Assembly: GCA_033063855.1 (NCBI GenBank) | Contig: CP093831.1 | Coordinates: 19,840,001-19,904,000, forward strand | Length of the DNA stretch: 64,000 nucleotides | Direction: 5' to 3' | Origin: Smittia aterrima | Lineage: Eukaryota; Arthropoda; Insecta; Diptera; Chironomidae | Shown: positions 1 through 11,752 of the stretch, one piece after another | Numbering within the stretch: the stretch's first letter is position 1 | Layout of the letters: each line of letters starts with the position of its first letter | The notes under the pieces: model-generated | The model's input: only the letters and a program-made list of their open reading frames with translations | Database searches by the model: none | Told to the model about the DNA's origin: nothing | Program-made: the position numbers and the translations under genes

Positions 1-1553
1 GACTTAATATCTTCATTCGATTCATGAAAGATCAATTGAAGGATAATACAAACTTCCGATTTGAATGTCCAATTAGAAAGGTTGTTATATCAACTAAGCT
101 AATATCATTTAATCTTGTTTTATTTCAGGATTATTATCAATTCAAAAGCTTTCAAATTTCACCTCAATTCGACCTGCTTTTAAATTTCTTCACACTAAAC
201 AGAAAGCACAAAGTAATGATTGCTATAAAGAATAACTTCATAGGAAGGCGAATGGAAAGCGTTTACTCGTATTCTATGATTTTAGAAGTTGTTGAAAGAG
301 GTTGATGAAACAATAAATCCATAAATAAAGCTTGTTGTTTCACTAAATATAATTTTTAATAAAAACTTTATTGAATTTTGTCAGTTTCAGAGAGTTTTCT
401 TGTTACAGTGCATGAGACAACGTTCTTTTTACTTTTATTTTATGATGTCTTTAGCAGAGGTGCGATGAGAAGGGTAAAGCCCTGAAACCACAGCGAAAAT
501 TTTCTTTTGCCGCAAGCGAGAAAATCTGAGCCTTCAATTTAAAGAAGATATTTTAAAAACTTGGTTTTTTTATGTTCAGTTAAAGCTCCTCCGTGTAAAC
601 CAAACCACTCAATATCAGAAACTCCACCGAAACAACTTCTGCTCTTTAATGAAACAAAGCACATAAACAGAATTCTTCACGCGATGAGAAATTGTTGATA
701 ATATAAACAGATTTGAAGTAACGAAGAGAGAGCTAACAAATATTTTCTGACAACTCAAGCCGCGAATGTTATTTGTGAAAAGTCTACAAAAGTCTATTCA
801 TTCTCTCAGTTAAAAAATGAGAGCGAAACTTTTATTAAATTTTAAATGACAATGAATAACTATTTATAACTAAAATATGTAAGTACTTGCAATTTTTTTT
901 AAAAAAATCTGAAAATAGTTCATACAATGTAGCTCACGATGTAAGGCTTATCTGTAAAACGTTTTTCGAAGTTCTAACATTTTCTGTTTTTGAACATTTC
1001 ATCGATTTCTGAATCGAGTACTCAGAACATCTCAAAATTGCGATATTCACAATATTCTCCAGGCCAACATGTGCGACAAATTCAATTTGATAAAATGAAA
1101 TTTAATAAAAGCGTCGTGAAATGCTCTTGATATTGAGCTGCGCGATGTTTCTCTTGGCAACAACGAGTCAAGTAATTTCTAAAATTAAACCTTGAGGTTC
1201 GTTTGCTATTGAGTTTTAATACACTCACTCTTCCTTTCGATATGATTGATAACGCTTGTCATGAGAATGTCAAAGTTAGAACATTTCACACATCGAATGA
1301 ATTTGAGCTTATAAATTTAAAGAAAATATTTCCATTTTAAGAAAGAAGACGGAATTTGATTATTGTTTTTTTTTTTTTGGATACTGAAAGTTGCTATTTG
1401 ATCTCGCATCGCGCCGACACATTCAAACCTTTTTGAATCAACGCCATTTGTGAAACTATTAAAAAATTCATGTTTACAAAAAAAGTAATTTTAATGATTT
1501 AGCGATCAAGATTTCTCACGAACATTTTTATTAGTCGCTCCAACCGAATTAAA
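1..1553. other. Intergenic / 5' flank, no gene recognised
   Basis: AT-rich sequence upstream of the DEG/ENaC gene. An open frame of 93 codons at 24-305 (+) has no recognisable motif and looks like chance. No tRNA, repeat array or transposon remnant was seen. The promoter of the downstream channel gene should lie here, but no convincing TATA/initiator pair could be assigned. Confidence 0.5.
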
Positions 1554-4500
1554 ATGAGACCGATTCAGTCGCTCCAAGTAATTGCAATGTTGAGGTACAA
1601 TTTGAAAAGCTTCTGTAAAAAGTCTTCGGTTCATGGCGTCGTTTACATTGGACATTCCAGAAGCCACAAAATCGAAAGGTAAATAAAAACAATTTGAAAC
1701 GAAAGATCCAAATTCGAATTTGATTTCAGGATCTTTTGGATATTTTCGCTCGCTATTTCTCTGATTTTCACTGGCTTATGGATTTCGAAGCTAATCGAGA
1801 AGCTCACAAAGACTCCAATCGTTGTTGCTGTCGCAGACACGCAAATTCACGTGTCCGATATCTACTTTCCTTCAATGACAATCTGTCCAGGTTTCTGTTC
1901 GTATGTTAAGTACAGAGGGATTAGAACTACGCCTGTGTGGGACCCTTGGCAGGATAACAGTACATACGTACTTAAGTACAAAGATTACAATCAGTTTGTT
2001 TCTGAAATTAAAGCAGGAACAATGGATTTGACCAACTTCACAGATCTTGAGTGAGTTAAGATTTGAGATTATTTAAAAAAAGATTCTAAAATTAAATTCT
2101 TAGCTTGGAGTATCTGCAAGTCATATCATTGGTAACGAAAGATGATTTTTTATCAAAGTTTAAAATTTCGATCACCACGGAAAAATTCATAGAACGACTC
2201 TCTGACTTTCTCAATTTTCATGACGTCTACTACTTTGATAAAGGCAACTTCGCAAATAACTATCATCTTAATTACACGCAAGTCATTAGTCAGAACGGAT
2301 TTTGTTTCACTTTTAACTTTCCGTCAACAAAGTTTTTCAATGAGCTATCAAAAGATTTCAATTACACCAAAATGATTCAATCCAGACTCGATTCCTCAAG
2401 ATACGAGATGATAAACGTCCAAAAAGACGAATATCCTTTAAAAAGTTCCTTTGCTGAGTTAGGCATTTACACTGAGCTGGATATAGGAAGATATTTCCAT
2501 AAAAATAATGAATTCAGAATTACGACTTATTTTTACACGACGAATGTTGAGAATGGATATCGCATCACTTTCCACGATCCATTTGAGATAATATCCAAGG
2601 ATTCTTCAAATTATTTAGCAGTGTTTAGGAGAACAAGTTTATTCAAGATAAGTCCCAGCATGATGAGTTACGATGACTCATTTACTGGCTTTAGTCGAGA
2701 ACAGTAAGGAAATTATTTTTGATTGAAAGTTTTTCTTATTCTCTTTTATTTATAGACGAAACTGTTATCTGCCTGGAGAAAAATCCTTAAAATATTTTAA
2801 AGTCTACAACAGAATCAATTGCGATCATGAATGCCTAGCGAACTTAACTTTGGCAATTTGCAAATGCTCTCAGTTCTTCATGGTTCGGAGCGAATCGACA
2901 AGGGTTTGCGGAGTCTCTGATTGGAATTGTTTCACCGAAGTCGATGAAATGTTTTCTGTGAACAAATCAAAATGCAAATGTCTAAGCTCATGCCAAAGAG
3001 TTGACTACGGAGTGGAAATGAAAATTGTCGATTATAGCTCGTAAATATTGAACTCCTAAAAATATTTATTAAAAAAAATTTATTTTAATTTTTTAGAGAA
3101 ATAATTGAAAGCGCAAAAGTTGAAGCTAAATTTGCGGATAACGAGTTCAATAACTTTATTTATAAAAGACCTTACACCGCTTTCGAAGTTATCGCATTCA
3201 CTGGAGGCTTGCTGGGCAAGTTCTTGATTTAAATGAATGAACGACTAAATCAAAATTATTATTTTCAGGATTATTTGCTGGATTGTCTGCATTGAGTGTA
3301 ATTGAAGTGATCTACTTCTTAACTCTTCGAATCTTATTTTCAATGTCAAAAGTTCATCCAACTGAAGAAAGCTCGATCCGAGAAACAACAAGCAAAGGAT
3401 TCATCAAAAGTTTCATGGAGGAGTCATCAGTTCATGGATTTTATTTCATCGCAACAGAGGACAGCAAAATCAAGAAGTTTCTAACATAAATATTTTAACG
3501 ATTCAGATTCTAATTGAAATAATTTTAGATTGCTTTGGATTCTCGCCTTTGCAATTTCAATGTACGGATGTACTTTCATGGCAATTCGGACTATTAAAAA
3601 ATCTATCTCACAGAAATCAGTAATCGTTGCCCAGGACAGCAATTTCATTAGCGTGAAAGAAGTAAATAGATCTTCGTTTTGTATCGTTTTGTGCTGACTT
3701 TATTTTTTTTAGATTCCTTTTCCTGCTATTTCGATCACAGGAGCGTTCGAAAACTCTTACGACCAAATTTACGACTACGACAGTGATGTAAAGACATATT
3801 TAAATCTTAGGTAAAAAAATATTTTTAAATGTTTGACGATTTCTATCCATGAAGAATTTAATTTGCTTTAAAGTTAATTTCTTTCGTTAAAAAATTGCTT
3901 TAATATCTTTTAGAACTATGGTTGAAATGCATGTTTGTAGACATGAACCGCTCTACCTATTGGAGGAACTTCCTTTCAATTATTCAAAGAAATCAGATTT
4001 TTTTGATTTGTTGATCAATATCACGGACAACTCACAAAGACTTTGGTTCAACGAGAGAAATGCAACTTGGCATGACGATTCGACTCCAAAATACTTTGAA
4101 ACTGTAACAGTCAATGGAATTGGATTTACATTCAATACTCTCAAAGCCAGTGAGCTTCTGCATACAAACAAGTGAGTACAAATTTAAATCTAATGTTCCT
4201 TTGCAATTCAGAATATTTTAAAGAGTTTCAGAAGATTTCATCCGCATTCAGGGTCAAGGAGAAATTAACGATCCAGCTAAAAAACTTTTGAGATCCAAAG
4301 ATAATTTAAAAATTTCTTTTACTGATAATTTCCATCTTTTTGATGTATTTCCGGATAATGATCAATGCAAGGAAGCTGCATTTTTCGTTCACCCTTCTTA
4401 CGAGATGCCATTGAATGTTCCCTATAAGAAGTTTACTAAACTCATGTTCGGTACATCTGTGGAAGTTTTAATTAAACCGGAAGTGATCAAATCGGATGAA

Positions 4501-5116
4501 AATATCAGATCAATGGATATTCAAGATCGTCAATGTTATTTCTTTGATGAGTATCAACTAAAGTATTTCAAGCATTACTCAAAATCTCATTGCGATTTAG
4601 AAGTTTTAAGTGAATTTACTTTCGAGAAATGCGGTTGCGTTCCCTTTAACTTCATCAGGAACAAAACAATGAACATTTGCGACATTTCGAAATGGGATTG
4701 CACAGTTCGATTGCTTGGTAATTCGAAAATATACCAACCCTGCTTACCGCTTTGCGATGTGATCAACTACGATTTTGAGCTCGTTATGAATCGGTTGGAG
4801 ATGAATTACAGTGAAAAGTGAGAATTTCCTTTAAAGATTTGGAACTTTTTTGATTAATTAACTTTTTTAAAGTTCACTGCAAGAAGTCATTTTAAACTTC
4901 AAGTTTAAAGAGAGTGAAGCAATTCTTTTCGAGAGACATCGACGGTTCTTGTTGGTAGATGTCGTTTGCAGCATTGGCGGATTGTTTGGACTTTTTGCGG
5001 GAGTTTCTCTTTTGACACTTTTGGAAACTTTTTATCTGTTGATCCTTAGACCGATTTTAAAATTTTTACCGAAATTGTTGAAGAAAAAAGAAATAAGAAA
5101 AAAAGCTTGGGAATGA
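1554..5116 (+). CDS. Fused tandem DEG/ENaC (pickpocket) sodium channel, two subunit modules
   Basis: Predicted epithelial-type cation channel of the DEG/ENaC (ppk) family, a plasma-membrane protein. Exons: 1554-1678, 1730-2050, 2104-2703, 2756-3040, 3097-3215, 3269-3476, 3529-3661, 3713-3810, 3914-4171, 4224-4817, 4873-5116 (994 aa). Module 1 has the N-terminal SSVHG motif, TM1, the FPSMTIC motif, a Cys-rich extracellular domain and TM2 with the pore GLS (about residues 478-505). Without a stop, the frame continues through a linker of about 25 residues into a second N-terminus (SFMEESSVHG), TM1 (FAISMYG region), FPAISI, a second Cys-rich domain and TM2 with GVS, ending at TGA 5114-5116. The intron after the N-terminal motif has the same position and phase in both modules, which supports a tandem duplication. 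The donor at 3477 (GTTTCT) is weak and the intron at 3216-3268 is GC-AG. A polyadenylation signal AATAAA lies at 5139. The alternative is two separate genes, the second starting at an internal ATG (3337 or 3415). Confidence 0.85.
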
Positions 5117-6422
5117 TTGCAATATTTTAAATTAGGAAAATAAAAGAAATAAGACAAAATTTCATTTCCCATCTTCTTTTTTTGCTTGCCTAAGTCTCCT
5201 CGAGTAAATTCTCTTCTAATCTTTACCATTTCAGTTGTGTACTAAGAGAAAAGAAAAGTCGTTCCTCGAAAAACTTTTGCACCTGTTGACAAAGCAATGT
5301 TGTTGACCAACGCAAATCTGACTTTATAAAATATTTGAGTTTTCTTTTCTGTTAGCGCTAACAAGGGAAACACTCGAGAAATTCAAACGTAAACAGCTCT
5401 TGAGGATTACGATTTTTTTCCCAGTTGCTTTGTGAAGTCAACAAACAAATCATTGCTTTGTTGCTTTTGTCCTGTAAAATGTTTTTCTTCCGCCTTCTTC
5501 ATCGACTTTCATGATGATTAGAATCTTGAACATTCTTCAAGATTCGCCTAGACTTTTGTGATTGATTTATGATAATCTAATTGTATTGATTTGTTCAGTG
5601 CAAAAACTTCAGATTTAAGTCCTCTTGTAAGAAGTTGCATTGAATATAATCGTATCGTTTACGCTCACGTGAATTGTAAGTGGTCGGAAACCTCTGTGTC
5701 ATGGCTTATTAAAGTTCTAATCGATAAACATCAGGTAAGCATGAAAATCGATGGAGTGAAATGCGACAGTCTTCGCTTATTGATTTGCAGATTTTGTGGA
5801 CTGAGATATTTTAATACGTAAACTATGTTGTCGTCGTCACAGTCAACAACATTTCATGGTCAACTTTAATAGGATTTACAGGTTTAAAGAAAAATATAGC
5901 AACATCTTCTCCGACACAAAAATAATAATAAATTTTTTTAAAGCTTTCAAAAGCTTAGAAACTTTTTAATTGATATTATCACGAAAGCAAACTTGGATTT
6001 TGAGCTGAGATAATCCATTTCTTAAGTGAGAAATTGTTTTTTGTTTTCGCAATTTGGTTGTTGACAACTTAACTAGAGCTTTTTCTTCGTAAGGTTTACG
6101 ATATGGTGAAAGCTTTTGTATCTAAAGTCGCCTGTGTCAATAATTGATCGTAATTTAATTAGCAACAAACTATAAAAACATTTGTCAGTGATTGAAATGC
6201 TTTTGACGGCATTTTGCCTTCACTCGAATTGTTTCTATAGTGAAAAGTGAGTTGGTGAAATTAAATTTTCTTGTTTGGATATTTTCGTGACATTGATACT
6301 CTTAATTGGATTAAACGGATATTTAGCAGATCGAAGGAAAACATTCCCGTTGGAAACATTATCGTCCCATGCACTAAGACGAATTTAATTGAAAGATAAA
6401 TTTTCGGCAAGGCAAGACGACA
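5117..6422. other. Intergenic spacer between ppk and trpl
   Basis: No gene recognised. It holds the ppk polyadenylation signal (5139-5144) and a perfect 10-bp inverted repeat with a 5-nt spacer at 5521-5545. It presumably contains the trpl promoter and 5' UTR. A 76-codon open frame at 5591-5821 has no recognisable motif. Confidence 0.5.
5521..5545. promoter_or_regulatory. Perfect inverted repeat, possible heat-shock-element-like site
   Basis: Two 10-bp arms GAATCTTGAA and TTCAAGATTC around CATTC. The centre reads as alternating GAA/TTC pentamers with three of four units intact. It could be a heat-shock factor site or a small transcribed hairpin; nothing else in the context decides. Confidence 0.3.
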
Positions 6423-9400
6423 ATGTCTGAGAAGAAAAACAGCTCGGTCGGTCTGCAAATCGATGCTCCCTCGCCGACTCCCGACAAATTCAATTATGAT
6501 GTTGACTTGACGAATTTGCCAAAGTGAGTTCGTAAGACTTTGATTTCATTCGCTAGGTTTATTCAGTGCTTTTCACTTTGATCATTGAAAACTGTGATGA
6601 AAAATCATAGAAATTCTCCGTTAGATTTACTCAAAGTTTCGTCGGCAAATATTTAGTTACTCAAGTTTTTCGTTATCGATTGAATTCGATTAGGTTCCTA
6701 AATGATGAGCTTTCAATATTCGAAACGATTATTTTATCTTTCAATTAACCTTCATTTGCATTATATATATTTTTTGAAATTCTAATTAGGCCACTTAGCC
6801 TGGAAGAGAAGAAGTTCCTTCTTGCTGTTGAGCGTGGCGATGTTCCAAATGTTAGAAGGTTCGTGTTTTTGTAATCTTTTAAAAGTTTCGTTAATGAGCA
6901 TTTAATTGGCATGCGGTTCCAATTAGGATGCTGCAAAGAGCTCTTAGGAATAAAAGCCAAACAGCCGGTTTAGATTTGAATTGTGTTGATTCGTTCGGTC
7001 GAGGCGCGTTGACTCTCGCAATCGATGGAGAAAACTTAGAGATGGTAGAGCTATTAATTATCATGGGAGTTGAAACCAAAGACGCTTTACTTGAGGCAAT
7101 CAATCAAGAGTTTGTCGAAGCTGTTGAACTTTTGCTCGAGCATGAAGAATTAATTCGCAAAGAAGGAGAACTTTATGTAAGATGGGTGGCATAAATTACA
7201 GAAAATGAACCTCATTTGCATTTTCATGACAGTCTTGGCAGAAGGTCGACATCAACACGGCTCAATATTCTCCGGAAATTACTCCGCTCATTCTTGCGGC
7301 TCACAGAAATAACTACGAGATCATTAAACTTCTTCTTGATCGAGGAGCGACACTTCCTCAACCCCACGACGTTAAATGTCCATGTGACGAGTGTATCCGA
7401 AAATCGTCAGAAGATTCGTTGCGTCACTCATTGTCCCGTGTGTCAGAGTACAGAGCATTGGCCAGTGCGAGCTTGATTGCTTTGAGTTCCAACGATCCTT
7501 TGCAAACAGCTTTTCAGGTGAGAAGCCCAATGAACCCTTGTCAACCTTAATTTATTTAATTTCTCGTATATTCAATCAGCTGTCCTGGGAACTACGTAAT
7601 TTAGCATTTGCAGAACAGGAATGTAAGTCTGAGTATCTTGAACTTCGACATCAATGCCAAAAATTTGCGGTTGATTTGTTGGATCAGACGCGGTCGTCTC
7701 AAGAGCTTGCAATCATCTTGAATTACGACCCGGAAAGTCCACCATACGAGGATGGAGATCATATGAAGTTAAAAAGACTTGAAATGGCAATCGATTATAA
7801 GCAAAAAAAGGTGAGCGAAGAAACATTGTTTTTGCTGCTAAAAGTTCTATTTTTCACTTCGCATCGTCTCTAGTTTGTTGCTCACCCTAACATTCAACAG
7901 TTGCTGGCATCGCTCTGGTATGAAGGTAAATAAAGCAGATTGTTTACTTTGAGAGCTTTTCCGGTGATTTAATCAGCATAACGTTTAACTACGTAGGTGT
8001 GCCTGGCTTCCGACGTAAAAGCGCCATCGAGAAACTGCTTATCATATCGAAAGTCGCTCTGTTCTTCCCGTTTTACTGTCTCGTCTACATGGTTCTGCCT
8101 TATTGTGGAACAGCAAAAATAATCAGGAAGCCCTTCATGAAGTTTCTGATTCACGCTTCGTCTTACTTGTTTTTCCTCTGTAATTAAGTTAGCTTTAATT
8201 AGCCTCGTGCATGTTTAAACGTTTTTCTATTTTCACCGGCAGTCATTTTGATTCTCGTAAGTCAAAGAGCGGAAATTCAAATGGTTTTGATGTTTGGAAC
8301 GGAGAAAATGAAAACAGCGATGGAAGCAACTTTAAAGAAACAACGAGGAACTCCACCAACGCCTCTAGAACTTCTCGTCGTGCTTTACGTTCTTGGATTT
8401 ATTTGGGAGGAGACGCAGGAAATATTAAACGAAGGAATCAAAAGTTATTTAAGGAACATGTGGAACTTTATAGATTTCAGTCGAAACTCGCTTTATTGTT
8501 CCGTGATTCTCCTTCGTGCAGTCGCTTATTTCCAGCAAATGAAGCAAATCAATCAAGATCCGGCAACAGCTTACATTCCGCGAGAGAATTGGGATGACTT
8601 TGACCCTCAATTGATTGTAATTGAGGAATATGCACGAATAGCCGATCAAATTAACTGAGATAAATTTTTCTTTCTTCCTTAGGCTGAAGGACTCTTTGCT
8701 GCTGCAAACATTTTTTCAGCTCTCAAACTTGTCCACTTGTTCTCGATAAATCCTCACTTGGGACCACTACAGATCTCACTCGGAAGAATGGTCATCGACA
8801 TTGTCAAGTTCTTCTTTATCTACACATTAGTTTTGTTTGCCTTTGCATGCGGTAAGCTCATAGACACGCAATTGTTTCATTGTGTCATGATGAATGCACG
8901 AATCGCTCTTCTCTCTCAGAAAGAAAATGTTTATGAGAAGTAGAGCAATCGTCATTTACGTGACACAACTTTGTTTATCAAAAATTCAAAGTTCTTTAGT
9001 CCTAAATGATGAAAGCTCCCCGAAGCCTTAACCGAGCTTTTTTTATTGCTAAAGCTTCGTGTTTCTAAAATTCCATCAATTTAACTTGAAAACTCCTACT
9101 CATATCAAACTCTCAACGTATTTTTTTCTTTTATGACCATGTGGAAAAAGGTCTCAATCAGTTGATGTGGTATTATGCGGATCTGGAGAAAGCCAAATGC
9201 TATAGCTTGCCGTCGGGTTTACCGGATTGGAATAACGAGGGAGATGCTTGTATGAAATGGAGGAGATTTGGAAAGTGAGTTTTGATTGATAAGAAATTTC
9301 ATTTTATCGCCAATCTGTTCCGCTCAACGTCTCGACTATTGACATTTTCGATTTTCCTTTGCAGTCTCTTTGAATCATCCCAGTCACTTTTCTGGGCAAG

Positions 9401-11752
9401 TTTCGGCATGGTTGGTCTTGAGAATTTTGAGCTACTCGGAATTAAATCTTATACTCGCTTCTGGGGCTTGCTGATGTTTGGCAGCTACTCTGTAATCAAC
9501 GTAATTGTTTTGCTGAATCTTCTCATCGCAATGGTATGAGTTAGAGTCAGATTTCTTAAGGGAATTCAAGATTAAGTCTTGTGAAATTTCAGATGTCGAA
9601 TTCCTATGCTTTAATCGAGCAGCAAGCTGACAAGGAATGGAAATTTGCTAGAACAAAACTTTGGATGTCTTATTTTGAAGAATCAGCAACTCTCCCACCG
9701 CCTTTCAACATCTTTCCGACAATGAAGAACGTCTTAAAGTGCTTCAAACAGAAAACTAAACGTGACTTCAAAAGAGAATCAACAATCGTAAGTTGAAAGG
9801 ACAATATTTACTCGATGTTTCGCAGCTCTAAAAGTTTCAGTGATAGCAAACACTTTGATTAGTTGAGGGAGCGAAAAGAGCTCTGAGCTATTTAATCATC
9901 TGCGTGGCAGATTCTCACTTAATAGCAGATTCAACTCAGCTACGGACTTGCCGCTAATTGCTTAAACATTATTTTATTCTCTACAGAGAAGAAAGGAAGA
10001 ACGCGAGCGAGCAAATCGATACACAAACGTTATGCGATCTCTTATCTGGCGATATGTTAGTGCAAGTCACCGCAAGTTCGAAGAAAGCCCGGTGACAGAA
10101 GACGACATCAATGAGGTGAAGGGCGAGATATCAACAATGCGCTACGAGTTGCTTGAAGTATTCGAGAAGAATGGAATGGACGTCTCGAGTGCGGATCGTA
10201 AGGAAAAAAGTAAGTTCAAAGAGTTTTCAAACTTTGAAATTCAAAGCTTACGGCGAGATTTACAATATTTTCTACAATGTTAAACTTAATGTTCCATGAC
10301 CATGTCATTTTGTCAACCCAAAATCATTGAACGATCAATTTTGTTTTGCCAACAGCTGTTCTTGCGAAACGAATGAAGGTGTGGGAGCGACGATTGATGA
10401 AGGATTTCCACGTGGCTCCAGTTGAAATGGCTGACTCTGACGCGGAAGAACAAGAAGAAGCGAGAGACAAAATTGATGAGTCTCCCCTCGAGAGATTCCG
10501 ACGAATTTCAAAACAAGTTGCCTCTCAATCGGCCAACATGAAATGGAATGAGGTCATTCGTTGCGCAACGATTGAAGCAAACAGTCAAATTGGACGATGC
10601 AAGAAGCGAGAAAGCTTTAAGAATCAGCAAAATTTGTTGAAGGCTATGGATCAAGCAAGAAAGCTTGTCGAACGAGGGCCTTGTCCACCATCGCCGAATC
10701 ATTCGGTTCAATATGATGTTTTGGATCAAACTAATCAAACGCTTGTTGAGTTGTTGAAGAATATCTCAGAAGAGATTAATGAATACTCTCCAAACAATAC
10801 ACTGAAAGTTGGAACAGCAAATAATCGATCAATTACCCCATTGCAATCACTCAATGTTCAACTTCAAGAATACATCAGTAAGTCTCCTAATCTTACTCTC
10901 AATACGAAAGGATCTCCCAGACCACTAAATAATCGATCGTTTTCCATCGAAAGAAAATTAAGTCCACCTCAAAAATCTAGCCCGTCTCCTCCAAAGTATC
11001 ACGCAGATGCTCCAAAAAGTCCGAAAGCTCCCAAGATGAAAGATCGTTCTGCTACTCCTGATAGCAAAAAATCGGTTGATTCACTTGACAGCATCAGATC
11101 GATTCGAGCTATTGAAGTTAATGCTGAACCTGAAATAATGAGAATTGATTCTCCAAAGTTGATTGATCTACGTAGTGGAGACCAAACACCTCTCAAGAAA
11201 AGTCAAACACAGCAAAGTCCAACTAAAGTCTTTAAAAGGAAAGCACCATCTCCTGTATCAACGGCAGTTTCTCGTCCGGCGTCAATGAAAATTTCAAATG
11301 ATCAAGGAATGATTCCTCCGCCACCAAGCAAAGAAGAAACGAAGCCCTTGCAAATCCCGATACTTTCGACCACTCCAGCAACACCTTTGCCTTCACCAAA
11401 ACCTTTGACACGCTCACCACAAAACGATGAAGATTTATCAGTTTCAATGTCTGAACCTCCAACAACAACCAACAAAGTTCCAGAACCTCCTGAAAGCTCC
11501 GAATCGACTGAGAATGATATTCTGGAAGCTCCAACAATCATTCCAGCTTTGGAAGAGAAGAAAGAAGAGGCTTCAACACCGGCAATGATTGCTGTTTCGA
11601 CGCCAGTTGCTCACAGCTCCACGGAGAAACTTATGACAAGTGAAGCGGCCCCGAAGGATCCACCACCATCTCCAGGTGGCTGTCTCCGCCCAGGAAATAA
11701 AATTGATGACGTCAAAACTATAAAGAGACAACCTCGCGCCGGATGGCTGTAA
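6423..11752 (+). CDS. trpl: TRPC-family cation channel, TRPL type (transient receptor potential-like)
   Basis: Calcium-permeable cation channel; in flies TRPL acts downstream of phospholipase C in photoreceptor rhabdomeres. Exons: 6423-6523, 6790-6858, 6927-7176, 7233-7517, 7580-7810, 7874-7925, 7997-8179, 8243-8616, 8683-8851, 9151-9274, 9365-9533, 9593-9787, 9987-10209, 10356-11752 (1,273 aa). Residues 35-160 form N-terminal ankyrin-type repeats. The TRP_2 segment follows (ITPLILAAHRNNYEI; PHDVKC.CDEC), then six membrane spans and the pore region FWASFGMVGLENFEL. The TRP box EWKFAR is intact. The pore has Gly where TRP carries the Ca-selectivity Asp, and the post-pore segment (LWMSYFEESATLPPPFN, MDVSSADRKE, SQIGRC) matches TRPL better than TRP or TRP-gamma. 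The last exon encodes a long Ser/Pro-rich tail ending in GWL, which is TRP-like. A polyadenylation signal lies at 11808-11813. Paralogue assignment rests on remembered family features. Confidence 0.9.
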
